A DNA stretch of 40,132 nucleotides from Bacteriovoracaceae bacterium (GTDB taxonomy: Bacteria; Bdellovibrionota; Bacteriovoracia; Bacteriovoracales; Bacteriovoracaceae), in assembly GCA_947448495.1 (NCBI GenBank), contig CANFNX010000005.1, forward strand, positions 1 to 40,132, written 5' to 3'. The notes below the pieces were generated by a model. That model was not told where the DNA came from. It worked only from the letters and a program-made list of their open reading frames with translations, and made no database searches. Position numbers and translations under genes: made by a program. This document shows, one piece after another, positions 7,719 to 15,498 of the stretch (its first letter is position 1; every line of letters starts with the position of its first letter).

Positions 7719-8041
7719 GAAGACCCTGCATGTTTTCTTTAATTATTAGATTATCCCATACATAGAGATGGTGAGTGTCCAAGGCTGTCATGATTTCATA
7801 GGTGTCTTGGAAATGGACAGCCATTGCTAGTTTCAATACGTTATAGCAGATTGATTAAAAATCTGGACTGCTTTAACCCCGTCAGGTCACCTCTGGACCC
7901 AAGGATAGGCCGATTTAACCCAATATTAGTAAGAAATAGAAACTCTATGCCCCTCAATGGACAAGGATAAAAGGTAAACTTTTCAAGAAAATCTTCGAAG
8001 ATTTTTTCGGATTCGGCTTATATACACGAGACGGTCTTATT
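7719..8041. other. 323-bp intergenic region without a confident gene
   Basis: No reading frame with a good start was found. An inverted repeat (GGCTGTC 7783-7789, GACAGCC 7816-7822) and an 18-bp palindrome (7988-8005) followed by two more T are present. The stretch 7840-7925 is a little more GC-rich than its surroundings and is bracketed by two TTTAACCC copies. On the plus strand it is open for about 45 codons without an ATG. It may be a gene remnant or a small RNA. Confidence 0.3.
7988..8005. repeat. 18-bp perfect palindrome, possible weak terminator
   Basis: AAAATCTTCGAAGATTTT is self-complementary and is followed by two more T. It lies 36 bp beyond the stop codon of the small minus-strand membrane gene and about 270 bp upstream of the barrel-like gene. 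It could end transcription of the former or be an operator. Confidence 0.3.
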
Positions 8042-8296
8042 TTAAAAACATAAATAGAATAAATAAAAGCTTAAAAGAATTGGGAAGATTCCCCATATCC
8101 ATGCAGGTAATTTATAAGCTAACCAACCGAAGATATAAGTCAATGGATGACCTAAATCTTCTACGCTGCTTACTGAAGGTTGAAAGTCGGCTTCATGTTT
8201 TTTTCTACTTTTCCAAAAAATAATAATACCTAATACAAGTGAAAGAACGGCGAATATTAAAAGCCAAGTTTTTTGATCGATACTTCGTAGAAACAT
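8042..8296 (-). CDS. Small two-helix membrane protein
   Basis: I chose the ATG at 8296 because AAGGGG stands 5 bases before it; an in-frame start nine codons further upstream has no such site. The 84-residue product has one hydrophobic helix after a short N-terminal tail (TWLLIFAVLSLVLGIIIFW), a basic loop (KSRKKH), a polar stretch with VSSVEDLGHP, and a hydrophobic C-terminus (AWIWGIFPILLSFYLFYLCF) that should form a second inner-membrane helix. No family is recognised. It stands alone between two gene-poor stretches, in a part of the window that looks more accessory than its surroundings. Confidence 0.5.
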   Translation of the reverse strand: MFLRSIDQKTWLLIFAVLSLVLGIIIFWKSRKKHEADFQPSVSSVEDLGHPLTYIFGWLAYKLPAWIWGIFPILLSFYLFYLCF

Positions 8297-8981
8297 ACAT
8301 CCCCTTACTATTAAAAAATACACAGCCGAAGGATAGTCTCAATTATTCCTAAATCAGTATAACTCAAAAAACAGAAATTTCACCTTTTTTAGGGTGCGGA
8401 TGCCCTTCGAAGAAAAAACCCTATTTCAGTATAAAACAGAAACACTGCGATAAATTTTATGAACTATTTACAGATGGCGGATTTGATAAAAAAAGTAATT
8501 TTTATGAATTGTAGATAAGACATTCAAAGGAGAAAGAGCTGGGAGAGCAACGATCAAATGTCGCTCTAATAATTAAGCCGCCTTCTTAAAGCAGATGTTC
8601 ATTTCTTGTAATTATTTTTTGAATTGGCCGGTAGAATTGACTGCTCAGAAAGGAGGATTTTTTAAAGAACTGAATTCTAGAAATATTCTACTTGATCACA
8701 ATAGTGCTCGAAGAGCATTAACGATCAGTCCCAATAAGGCAAAGCTTGAAAAAATAAAGACTGTAAATCGCAGCTCAATTTTATTACCTAACACTTGAAC
8801 TAAGCTATGGACCACTCTCAAGGCGACATAAAGCTATGCCAAAGTCGCATTGCTCCTCCCCTCTTCTTCTAATTTTTAGACATCGATTTAGAGCTTAAAA
8901 TGATTTCCCTTGATCGGTTTACGTTTAATCGTATTGAACTTAAAGAGTTCAAAATACTCTTCAAGAAATTTGAAATAATCA
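8297..8981. other. 685-bp region with no confident gene
   Basis: AT-rich DNA. The longest frame, 8595-8798 on the plus strand (67 codons), has no clear ribosome-binding site and no recognisable motif. A 30-codon frame at 8900-8992 runs into the 3' end of the nucleotidyltransferase gene. AGGAGG near 8650 is not followed by a start codon at useful distance. I see no repeats or tRNA here. It may be decayed accessory DNA. Confidence 0.35.
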
Positions 8982-9503
8982 TCAAGGCTTAATTTTATTT
9001 TTGATGTCATTGATCACTTCCCATTGTTGAAATAAATCCGCATACGACTTAATCCTCTGCCAGTCCAAGGACTCAACATTTTCAATTAAAAATTGAATAT
9101 CTGCCTTGTCTTGTAATTCTCTAGAGGAATCGTTTACATAGGCCTGAATTTTAAGACCGATGAGATCTTCACTCTTAACAAAGTCAATTCCCTCAGGACC
9201 ATTGGAATTTGCTTCGGTCAGAATTTTTTGAGAGATGGGACGCCTAGCGAGCAAAACGTCCACATAGCCCAATCCAGAAAATTGCAGCACTTCTTCAGAC
9301 TCATAAGCTAGATTGAAACCATTATTCAAAAAGAGAGTTTTAATTCTATCTTTGTGCTCTTCTCGGATGAGTAGATCTAAATCGACAGTCGCGCGAGTTG
9401 AACCATAACAAGCAAGAGCAAGGCCCCCAATAAGAGCATGGGGTATTTTATTTTGATCTAGAAGTGAATGGGTAAGCTTCAACGTAGCTCTTAAGTTCAT
9501 CAT
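8982..9503 (-). CDS. Nucleotidyltransferase-fold protein
   Basis: The core of this 173-residue protein, ALIGGLALACYGSTRATVDLDLLI (about 24-47), is the classic NTase motif: GG followed by a helix, then R-x-T-x-DLDL carrying two metal-binding Asp. A third acidic residue may be the Asp in GYVDVLLARR. Related families are AbiEii-type toxins, MenT-like enzymes and the DUF6036 group, which transfer nucleotides to RNA or protein. No AbiEi-like antitoxin or second gene is adjacent, so a toxin-antitoxin role is not supported here. It lies on the 3' side of tRNA-Leu on the same strand, a common place for acquired genes. Confidence 0.65.
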   Translation of the reverse strand: MMNLRATLKLTHSLLDQNKIPHALIGGLALACYGSTRATVDLDLLIREEHKDRIKTLFLNNGFNLAYESEEVLQFSGLGYVDVLLARRPISQKILTEANSNGPEGIDFVKSEDLIGLKIQAYVNDSSRELQDKADIQFLIENVESLDWQRIKSYADLFQQWEVINDIKNKIKP

Positions 9504-9547
9504 AAAGCTAGTTTAGCTTATCAATTATAAATGTCATGGATTTTAAA

Positions 9548-9631
9548 TGGTGCCCAGGACTGGACTTGAACCAGCATGCCTCGCAGCGCTACCACCTCAA
9601 GGTAGTGTGTCTGCCATTCCACCACCTGGGC
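9548..9631 (-). tRNA. tRNA-Leu (anticodon GAG)
   Basis: On the minus strand an acceptor stem GCCCAGG/CCTGGGC with discriminator A and encoded CCA (9548-9550) can be folded. The anticodon stem CTACC/GGTAG encloses the loop TTGAGGT, giving GAG at 9596-9598, which reads CUC and CUU. A long variable arm of the class II type and a T arm GCTGG-TTCAAGT-CCAGT complete it. The length of 84 and the long variable arm fit leucine. Confidence 0.93.
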
Positions 9632-9684
9632 ACAGAATATGGAAAAAGCGAGCCTTTAAGTTAAGGGAATTGCGACAACTTTGT

Positions 9685-9990
9685 CTAGTTCAATTTGCTA
9701 GGAAGTAAATCATCTAGGTCGTTTAAGTAAAACTTCAGGCGCCCCAGGCTTTTTGTGAGATTGGCCAGCTGCTGGTCAAGCGTATAAAGAGACTGATCAG
9801 GAAACTGCTTATCGCTCACGAGGAGGCGTTTGGCGGGCGCTTCAGGGATAATGTCTTCCTCTGCCCAGGCCTCGGCTTCAGCTTCATTTAAAAGCTCTTG
9901 AAGAGGATCTGGCATTTCAACTTTTACGGTTGAAAAGAGTGAGAGCACATTCGAGTTGGTTGTCATTTCTGCCTGATCCGCTACGTTCAT
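9685..9990 (-). CDS. Small acidic protein of unknown function
   Basis: The start at 9990 is preferred because AAAGGTG stands just before it; an in-frame ATG five codons upstream overlaps that site. The 101-residue product has no cysteine and no signal peptide. A middle section is very acidic (LLNEAEAEAWAEEDII) and the C-terminus is a likely coiled helix (SLYTLDQQLANLTKSLGRLKFYL...). It may be an adaptor or regulator, but no family is recognised. A 15-bp palindrome (10010-10024) lies immediately upstream. Confidence 0.5.
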   Translation of the reverse strand: MNVADQAEMTTNSNVLSLFSTVKVEMPDPLQELLNEAEAEAWAEEDIIPEAPAKRLLVSDKQFPDQSLYTLDQQLANLTKSLGRLKFYLNDLDDLLPSKLN

Positions 9991-10009
9991 ATTCACCTTT
10001 ATCATGGGG

Positions 10010-10024
10010 GAAAGCTAAGCTTTC
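10010..10024. promoter_or_regulatory. Palindrome between divergent genes
   Basis: GAAAGCT-A-AGCTTTC is a perfect 7-bp inverted repeat with a one-base centre, 20 bp upstream of the start of the small acidic protein. It could be an operator for that gene; nothing else supports this. Confidence 0.25.
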
Positions 10025-10190
10025 ACCGTGCGTTATGAGCCTATTAAAATTCATTTTGAAACTTTCTGGGTATTTTTCAGGTTGTGCGTGTAAACCTTAT
10101 AAACCTGTTAAAAGTTGGTCAGTTTTAAATGGCGAGGTGGGTGATTTCTACCCGGTGGAGCGGTAGGTGGATTTGGCCTAAAATAAACCT

Positions 10191-10406
10191 ATGAGTAAAC
10201 CAAACTGCTATCAATGTAAGCACTTTTATATCACTTGGGATCCAAAGATTCCCAATGGTTGCAGGCAATTTGGCATTCAATGCAAAGACCTTCCCTCAAA
10301 GATTGTGGCCCAAGCCGGTATGGGTGAATGTAATGGATTTGAGGCCAAAAAACGTCCTGAACAAAAAAGCGACAAGCTGGACTTAAACCGAAAAGACCTC
10401 TGGTAG
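10191..10406 (+). CDS. Small Cys-rich (zinc-finger-like) conserved protein
   Basis: The 71-residue product has [19 protein letters not shown] near the N-terminus and further cysteines in FGIQCKD and GMGECNGF. The pattern CxxCxHFYxTWDxxxPxGCxxFG...C..F is a small conserved bacterial family of unknown function; the Cys set probably binds zinc. The basic C-terminal tail ([16 protein letters not shown]) suggests contact with nucleic acid, by inference. Its 3' end overlaps the end of mnmA on the other strand by 24 bp. Confidence 0.65.
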   Translation: MSKPNCYQCKHFYITWDPKIPNGCRQFGIQCKDLPSKIVAQAGMGECNGFEAKKRPEQKSDKLDLNRKDLW

Positions 10407-11558
10407 ACCCTTCCCTAGTTCATAATAGTTCGGGGCAATCTCCGAAATAATCCCCCCGCCTAAACAAAGATTATCTTGATAAAACACTACTGACTGACGT
10501 GGCGTCATGGCCCGCTGAGGGTGATCAAAGACCACCTTCGCTCGTCCCTCTTCAATCGTCACTGTGCAAGGCTGCTCTGGCTGACGGTAGCGCACCTTCG
10601 CCTTACATTTAAACGTGCCACTCGGAATATCGGTGAGCCAGTTGAGCTCAACTGCGGTTAATCCATCAGCGTATAAAGCAGGATGATCATCCCCTTGAGC
10701 GAGAATGACTTCATTCTGAGAAAAGTTTTTGGCCACCACAAACCACGCTTCACCAGGGCCACCAATGCCCATGCCCTTACGCTGACCAAGGGTATAGAAG
10801 CAAACACCATCATGCTTGCCTAAGACTTTGCCATTTAGATCAACGAAGTTCCCCTTCTGAGAATCAATATACTGAGAGAGAAAAGCTTTAAAATTTCTCT
10901 CCCCAATAAAGCAAATGCCAGTGGAGTCTTTTTTGGCCTTGGTCGCGAGATCAAATTTTTCCGCGAGCTCTCTGACTTTAGGTTTTGGTAAATGCCCGAT
11001 CGGAAAAAGCACATGCTTGAAAACATCTTTATTCACGGCATAGAGAAAATAGGTTTGATCTTTATTCTGATCCACGGCCTTCGCAAGTCTTGCGTGATCC
11101 AGCTGACAGTAGTGCCCAGTGGCCAGATAATCCGCTCCCAGTAAGCGCGCACGGTTATAAAAAACTTTAAATTTAATTTCACGATTACAGAGAATATCGG
11201 GATTCGGCGTAAAGCCTTTGCGATAATCAGCAAGAAACTCTTCAAAGACTCCATCCCAATATTCTTTAACAAAATTCACCGAGTAATAAGGCATATCGAG
11301 CTTTTCACAAACCTTGATCACATCTTGGTAATCTTGATCGGCCGAGCAAGTTCCATCAGGATTTGTTTCATCCCAATTTTTCATGAAAAGACCAATCACC
11401 TTATAACCCTGAAGCTTAGTGATCAGGGCAGTAACTGAAGAGTCGACACCACCAGACATCCCCACCACCACGGTTTTCGTGGCATTCTGGCGGTAGTCCT
11501 CGAGGGTTAGGTTTAACCCATACTCAGCAAGAAGTTTGGGATTGTAATCAAAGTTCAT
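10383..11558 (-). CDS. mnmA: tRNA-uridine 2-sulfurtransferase MnmA
   Basis: MnmA uses ATP and persulfide sulfur to thiolate U34 of tRNA-Lys, -Glu and -Gln. The PP-loop SGGVDS is at 35-40, the catalytic Cys lies in [12 protein letters not shown] (C124), and the persulfide Cys in [11 protein letters not shown] (C216); all are intact. The ATGHYC motif and the C-terminal beta-barrel region complete the fold. At 391 residues it has about 25 extra N-terminal residues compared with the E. coli protein, so a later start is possible. It is the last gene of a minus-strand set after the M28-like gene. A stem-loop covers its start codon. Confidence 0.95.
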   Translation of the reverse strand: MNFDYNPKLLAEYGLNLTLEDYRQNATKTVVVGMSGGVDSSVTALITKLQGYKVIGLFMKNWDETNPDGTCSADQDYQDVIKVCEKLDMPYYSVNFVKEYWDGVFEEFLADYRKGFTPNPDILCNREIKFKVFYNRARLLGADYLATGHYCQLDHARLAKAVDQNKDQTYFLYAVNKDVFKHVLFPIGHLPKPKVRELAEKFDLATKAKKDSTGICFIGERNFKAFLSQYIDSQKGNFVDLNGKVLGKHDGVCFYTLGQRKGMGIGGPGEAWFVVAKNFSQNEVILAQGDDHPALYADGLTAVELNWLTDIPSGTFKCKAKVRYRQPEQPCTVTIEEGRAKVVFDHPQRAMTPRQSVVFYQDNLCLGGGIISEIAPNYYELGKGLPEVFSV

Positions 11559-11587
11559 GGGCCTTATATAGCGCTTTTAAGGCCCAT
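11557..11587 (-). promoter_or_regulatory. Stem-loop covering the mnmA start codon
   Basis: A perfect 10-bp inverted repeat (ATGGGCCTTA and TAAGGCCCAT, loop of 11) lies between the M28-like gene and mnmA. Its 3' arm in the transcript holds the only Shine-Dalgarno-like AAGG and the first two bases of the AUG, so folding would hide the translation start. It has no T-tract and is therefore unlikely to be a simple terminator. Confidence 0.45.
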
Positions 11588-11608
11588 TTCCAAGTGTCAG
11601 GGAGGTTT

Positions 11609-12703
11609 TTACTTAGTCAGGTCTAAGAGTGTCCCGGCCACAGCTCCCGCTAAGTACTCATAAGCAGAATACAGGGTCTGATGGTTGAGGGTTTCCGGCG
11701 TATCCTGAGGGGTTTGATAAAACTTAGGATTGAAGTCATCTTCCCAGTTTTGGGAGAAAGTTCCCCCAGAAAAGCCAAACTCCCAAAAACGGAAGTTATC
11801 GGAATTCTCAAACCCTGTAGGCTTTTGGATAAAGCGGATTTTATCGTTGAGTTTGTGGCCGTGGTTTTCTAGCACTTGAATGAACTTTTCATCCTGCGGG
11901 CGAAAATACACACTCATATTACCTGTCTTCTTTGTCTTATCAAAAAAGCTTGAATCCTGTCCGAGCATTTCAAGATTTAAAAACCCCATCACTAATTTTC
12001 CGGAAGATTTTAACTCCTGAGCAAAACGCAGGGATCCCAAAAATCCAATCCCCTGCCAATCTAAAAAAACCACTTGAACGGTGTAATTGAGATCCATTTG
12101 CGAGAGTACTTTAATCAAACCTAGGGCAACGGCAACACCAGAAGCATTGTAATTGGCCCCTGGCATCGGTTTGTTTTCGGTAATAAGTAAGGTATTCGGA
12201 TCATGAGAAATGGTATCGTAGTGAGCACTCACCACGAGAACTTTATTGGACTCCAACCCCTGCTTTTCCCAAACAATGTTTGAGCCCTGGTTGCTCTTCA
12301 AGCGCTGGGCGGTTTGCTTCATGTAGGTCGTAAACTTAAACCACTTTTGATAATCCGGATGAAGCTTAGAAAGTTTTCCTTCCACTTTTTGATCAAAATC
12401 ACTTTGGTAAAACCGTTCGGCTTCACTGGCATCTGGAGTAAAGGTATCGACGTTAATTTTTCCAGATCCTTTGGGATCAAAACTTTTAATCTTATTAATA
12501 ATGAAGTCTCTCGCCTTCTCGTGCCCGGGCATTCCCACCATCCGCGAGGGAGCACTCACTGAGACAAATTCATTCACCAGTCCCACCAAATCTTTTTGAG
12601 TGGTTTTCAGAGTTTCGTATTTAAGCTGAGTATAACTTGAGGGAGCCTTGGCGAAACTTGAAAAACTAAAACTAATAATCGCGAGAATAATCAACTTTTG
12701 CAC
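11609..12703 (-). CDS. Secreted M28-peptidase homologue with metal ligands replaced
   Basis: I place the start at a GTG (12701-12703) because GAAGGA stands before it and a clean signal peptide follows (MQKLIILAIISFSFSSFAKA with the initiator read as Met); the open frame extends 12 codons further. The 364-residue product has the M28 aminopeptidase fold: SAHYDT (159-164), GANYNASG (182-189), LDWQGIGFLGS (214-224), NLEML (243-247) and YQTPQDTPETL. Compared with the family pattern, the bridging Asp is Tyr, the Glu-Glu pair is Gln-Gly, the next Asp is Glu, and the last His is Gln. Only the first His-x-Asp remains. It should be inactive as a zinc peptidase. Its start overlaps the MnmA paralog by 32 bp. 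Confidence 0.75.
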   Translation of the reverse strand: MQKLIILAIISFSFSSFAKAPSSYTQLKYETLKTTQKDLVGLVNEFVSVSAPSRMVGMPGHEKARDFIINKIKSFDPKGSGKINVDTFTPDASEAERFYQSDFDQKVEGKLSKLHPDYQKWFKFTTYMKQTAQRLKSNQGSNIVWEKQGLESNKVLVVSAHYDTISHDPNTLLITENKPMPGANYNASGVAVALGLIKVLSQMDLNYTVQVVFLDWQGIGFLGSLRFAQELKSSGKLVMGFLNLEMLGQDSSFFDKTKKTGNMSVYFRPQDEKFIQVLENHGHKLNDKIRFIQKPTGFENSDNFRFWEFGFSGGTFSQNWEDDFNPKFYQTPQDTPETLNHQTLYSAYEYLAGAVAGTLLDLTK

Positions 12704-13880
12704 GTTCTTGTCCTTCTTCCATAACAGGTTCTTCCGCAATAAATCGAACTTTTCCAGTGAGATAAACTTTGGAGTTTTTACCTTTCTTTTTTAAAATGGT
12801 TACAATCGCGCCTTCAAGCAGAGACAAAGGTGCCTCAAGCTCAACCAAGGCACTTGAAATATTCTTAGGATAAATGGTGCAATCCACTCCCTCTTCATCT
12901 GAAATTTTAAGATAACCACTGAGTGGCTCAGACCAGGGAGTTTCATCGGCAACATGACAATAATTCAAAAAAATCTTCTTACGGATGAAGTAATCAGATT
13001 TTGCCAATTCCATTTTTCGTTCTTTAAAATAATACTTACTCAATCGGTATGCATCGACTTGTTTTTGATTGTTAAAAAGAATGGCTTCACCGTAAGGGTA
13101 ATGAAAGACACCCTTGTGGTCGGCCACAGGATTCTGTTCCAAATTGAACATTCCTCCTTCGCTTAAATACTTTTTAGGGACATGCTTCTGGATATACTGA
13201 ACAGTATCATCATTCTGATTAAAGCATTGATGCATTTTGATTCTGCTACCAACGGGAGTTATCCCAAAATTTTCACCTAATTTTATAATTTCTTTTTGTT
13301 GAAGATCAGACAGAGGCAAAATCATTCTTTCCAAGATTTCTTTCGGTAACCGAGAAAGAAGTGACGATTGATCGTTGGCCTCGTCATTGGAGGTGTGAAC
13401 ATAAACCGTTCCGTGTCCCGCATGACGAAAGAGTTTGGCAGAATGACCGGTGGCGATGTTTGAAGCCTCTAACTCTTTCATCTTTTGAAAGAGCAACTTC
13501 ATTCTTAGCTCATGGCAATTCCAACAAGAGATGGATTTTGTGCCTGTGATTCTCGCGGTCATCCAGTTATCGACCACATCTTCTTTAAACTCTTCAGAGG
13601 CCTTCACAACAAAATGAGGAATTCCCAACTGATGACAAAACGTTTTAATTTGCTCTAAATCGGCCGGAGTTCTTTGACAGGAAAGAGTATCAGTCACATT
13701 GCCTTTAAAATCGTCCCAATTCAGAGAAACCGTGACCCCAATAAGATCGTATTTTTGAATTTTTAAAAGATAGGCGACCACATAGGAATTCAGGCCACCT
13801 GAAAGACCAATAACCACTCGCTGTTTCCGAGTTTCCTGATCAGGCAAGTAGGTTTCTTGAAGCTTTTTAGTCATGTCCAT
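12672..13880 (-). CDS. Divergent MnmA paralog
   Basis: This protein of 402 residues has a PP-loop SGGLNS at 27-32, with the usual Asp replaced by Asn. The two catalytic-type cysteines are kept at C122 (in CWNCHELR) and C219 (HQCFNQ), 97 residues apart, the spacing of the E. coli MnmA pair (C102 and C199). ATGHSAKL matches the MnmA ATGHY region, and an extra Cys makes CxxC at 119-122. The C-terminal region keeps barrel-like strands. It may thiolate a different tRNA or position, or serve as a sulfur relay; this is inference. It heads the operon with the M28-like gene and mnmA. The frame is intact, so it is not a pseudogene. Confidence 0.75.
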   Translation of the reverse strand: MDMTKKLQETYLPDQETRKQRVVIGLSGGLNSYVVAYLLKIQKYDLIGVTVSLNWDDFKGNVTDTLSCQRTPADLEQIKTFCHQLGIPHFVVKASEEFKEDVVDNWMTARITGTKSISCWNCHELRMKLLFQKMKELEASNIATGHSAKLFRHAGHGTVYVHTSNDEANDQSSLLSRLPKEILERMILPLSDLQQKEIIKLGENFGITPVGSRIKMHQCFNQNDDTVQYIQKHVPKKYLSEGGMFNLEQNPVADHKGVFHYPYGEAILFNNQKQVDAYRLSKYYFKERKMELAKSDYFIRKKIFLNYCHVADETPWSEPLSGYLKISDEEGVDCTIYPKNISSALVELEAPLSLLEGAIVTILKKKGKNSKVYLTGKVRFIAEEPVMEEGQERAKVDYSRDY

Positions 13881-13954
13881 AGGGGTATTATAGGCCTTTT
13901 TAAAGCTCTGGGGAAAAATCTTAAGGTCAAATCGGCAATGTTCCGAACTAGCTT

Positions 13955-14524
13955 ATGATGAAAACAACGACCCCTTTTGGATACTACCTCTTTCAAAAAC
14001 ATCCCGGACCAAGCGTGGCCCTGAAAGATATGCTTCAGTTTATGAAGTCTAACTCTCCCGGTAGGACCCTTCAGTTTGCCCATGTCGAAGGTGAAAACTC
14101 CCTCATCCCCCATTTAACCCTCTGGGAAAATCTGCATGTCGTGAGCGGTGGAGCAAGTTGGTCGGAGCTTCTGAACAGTCTGGAAATGGAATTACAAAAT
14201 CTCGCTCGGCTCATTCAAAATCCAGATCTTCTGAGTAAAGAAGCTTCCAATTGGGAAAGACTCACTATCAGCTTGATTAAAGCGGCTTTAATGAATACCA
14301 CCCACATCATGGTAGATATCGATGAGGCCCATCATGGTCCAATTAATTTAATGAATTTCAAAAAATCCCTGCAATCACTCGCTCAAAAAAAACAAATTTT
14401 TGTCGCCACATCTAATCTTTCACTTTGGGAAGATGAAGCTCACGTTCTCGTCCAAAGAAATGGTTACGAATTCGAATTGATTGATCTCACGGCCCAAAAG
14501 AAAAAATTTCCTAAATCGGCTTAA
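13955..14524 (+). CDS. ABC-ATPase-like protein lacking Walker A
   Basis: A 189-residue protein whose middle and end follow an ABC ATPase: LQFAHVEGENSLIPHLTLWENL resembles the Q-loop region, LLSKEASNWERLTISLIKAAL the signature helix, THIMVDIDEAHHG the Walker B strand with Asp and Glu, and IFVATSNLSLWEDEAHVLV the H-loop strand, with the His replaced. The N-terminal third has no GxxGxGK[ST], and the signature lacks the SGG. It is probably a non-hydrolysing relative retained for binding, or a degenerate gene. No permease is beside it. It is divergent from the MnmA paralog (74 bp apart) and its 3' end overlaps the next gene by 14 bp. The match is by eye. Confidence 0.45.
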   Translation: MMKTTTPFGYYLFQKHPGPSVALKDMLQFMKSNSPGRTLQFAHVEGENSLIPHLTLWENLHVVSGGASWSELLNSLEMELQNLARLIQNPDLLSKEASNWERLTISLIKAALMNTTHIMVDIDEAHHGPINLMNFKKSLQSLAQKKQIFVATSNLSLWEDEAHVLVQRNGYEFELIDLTAQKKKFPKSA

Positions 14525-15494
14525 ATCTCACAGCGCAATTTATTTTAATGGCAGTGGTGGTGAACTTGTTCATCGGCTTGACGCGAATTTGGAGCATCAT
14601 CTGATCGAGTGCAAGCTCAACAGATGAGGTCTGTTTATGAGGAAGAATTTCAACTTTTGAAAAAGAGTTTGCGACATCTTCAAAGGAATGAATCATGATT
14701 TCCTCATCCCCTTGAGACTTAAAATCATGATAACAAATAATTTGCACAATCTCTTGAGAGCTAAAACCCATCAAAGCACTTAGGCAATGGATGAATGGGC
14801 CAGGAGAAGTCTCAAAGGCCATGGTCAGAATTTCATGCATTTTTTTTGAAACACGAGAGTAGAATTCTTTAAGGATCTGTCTTTCATCAGGATTTAACTC
14901 TCCCGGTAATTCCGATTTGCCGGCCTTCACCCATTGAGAATAACTCCCATCAAATTCCCAATCATTGAGGGCATGAAGCTCCACGGACATGCGAAGGAAT
15001 TCCTGATCAACAAACTGATTGAACTCCTGTTGAAGGAGAGTTTTTAAAAATGGAAAATAGACCGAAAAAAAACTTTTAATTCCCCCACTTTTTGTATTCA
15101 CAAACGAATGCTTTTTATTCAACTTAAGACTTAAAGGCCTAGGGCCTGTGGATGTATTGATAATGAGGTCAGCTTCATGAAGCTCTTCGGCCAGTGAAGA
15201 ATTCACAAACTTTCCTCGCAGCTGAGGATTCGTGGGTATCTCCTTCAGATAGGCGACTAAGGCCTTCGCTGTCGCTTCTGAAGTTTGTTTTAAAAATGAT
15301 TGGAGATCTGGATAAAACTCACGGATCATTCGATCCTGTTGAGAGAGTACATGGAGATAGTTCTGATCCAGAGATTGGATAAATTGAACTTCTTGTCCGC
15401 AGCTTTGGGAAAGACACTTAGCGACTAAGAATTCAAAGATTGAACCTTTGACTTCGTTAAAGAGGGCCTCTTTTTGAATCTGATCCTGAGACAT
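14511..15494 (-). CDS. Unknown protein with possible PD-(D/E)XK nuclease core
   Basis: The 327-residue protein has no signal peptide. Residues about 104-135 read EELHEADLIINTSTGPRPLSLK followed by HSFVNTKSGG, which fits the PD-(D/E)XK pattern: Asp at the end of a strand, then a strand ending in x-x-Lys after a turn, with a Glu-bearing helix (GSIFEFLVAK, 17-26) before it. The C-terminus, LQIRVKPMNKFTTTAIKINCAV, is a beta-rich basic segment such as type II restriction enzymes can have. No methyltransferase is adjacent, and the gene sits between housekeeping genes, so a restriction role would need other proof. It lies 4 bp downstream of gsk and could be co-transcribed with it. Confidence 0.35.
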   Translation of the reverse strand: MSQDQIQKEALFNEVKGSIFEFLVAKCLSQSCGQEVQFIQSLDQNYLHVLSQQDRMIREFYPDLQSFLKQTSEATAKALVAYLKEIPTNPQLRGKFVNSSLAEELHEADLIINTSTGPRPLSLKLNKKHSFVNTKSGGIKSFFSVYFPFLKTLLQQEFNQFVDQEFLRMSVELHALNDWEFDGSYSQWVKAGKSELPGELNPDERQILKEFYSRVSKKMHEILTMAFETSPGPFIHCLSALMGFSSQEIVQIICYHDFKSQGDEEIMIHSFEDVANSFSKVEILPHKQTSSVELALDQMMLQIRVKPMNKFTTTAIKINCAVRFKPI

Positions 15495-15498
15495 AAAA

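Noticed and set aside
7860-7910. Sequence with slight likeness to SRP RNA (GTCAGGTC...GGA...)
   Set aside because: The tetraloop and symmetric internal-loop pattern of 4.5S RNA cannot be completed.
8595-8798. 67-codon frame
   Set aside because: No good ribosome-binding site and no motif; it stays as an unassigned frame.
9500-9547. Duplicated tRNA 3' end (att site)
   Set aside because: No repeat of the tRNA 3' sequence was found in 7.7-9.5 kb beyond short chance matches.
12672-13880. Reading the MnmA paralog as a pseudogene
   Set aside because: The frame is full length and both catalytic-type cysteines are kept, so selection is likely.
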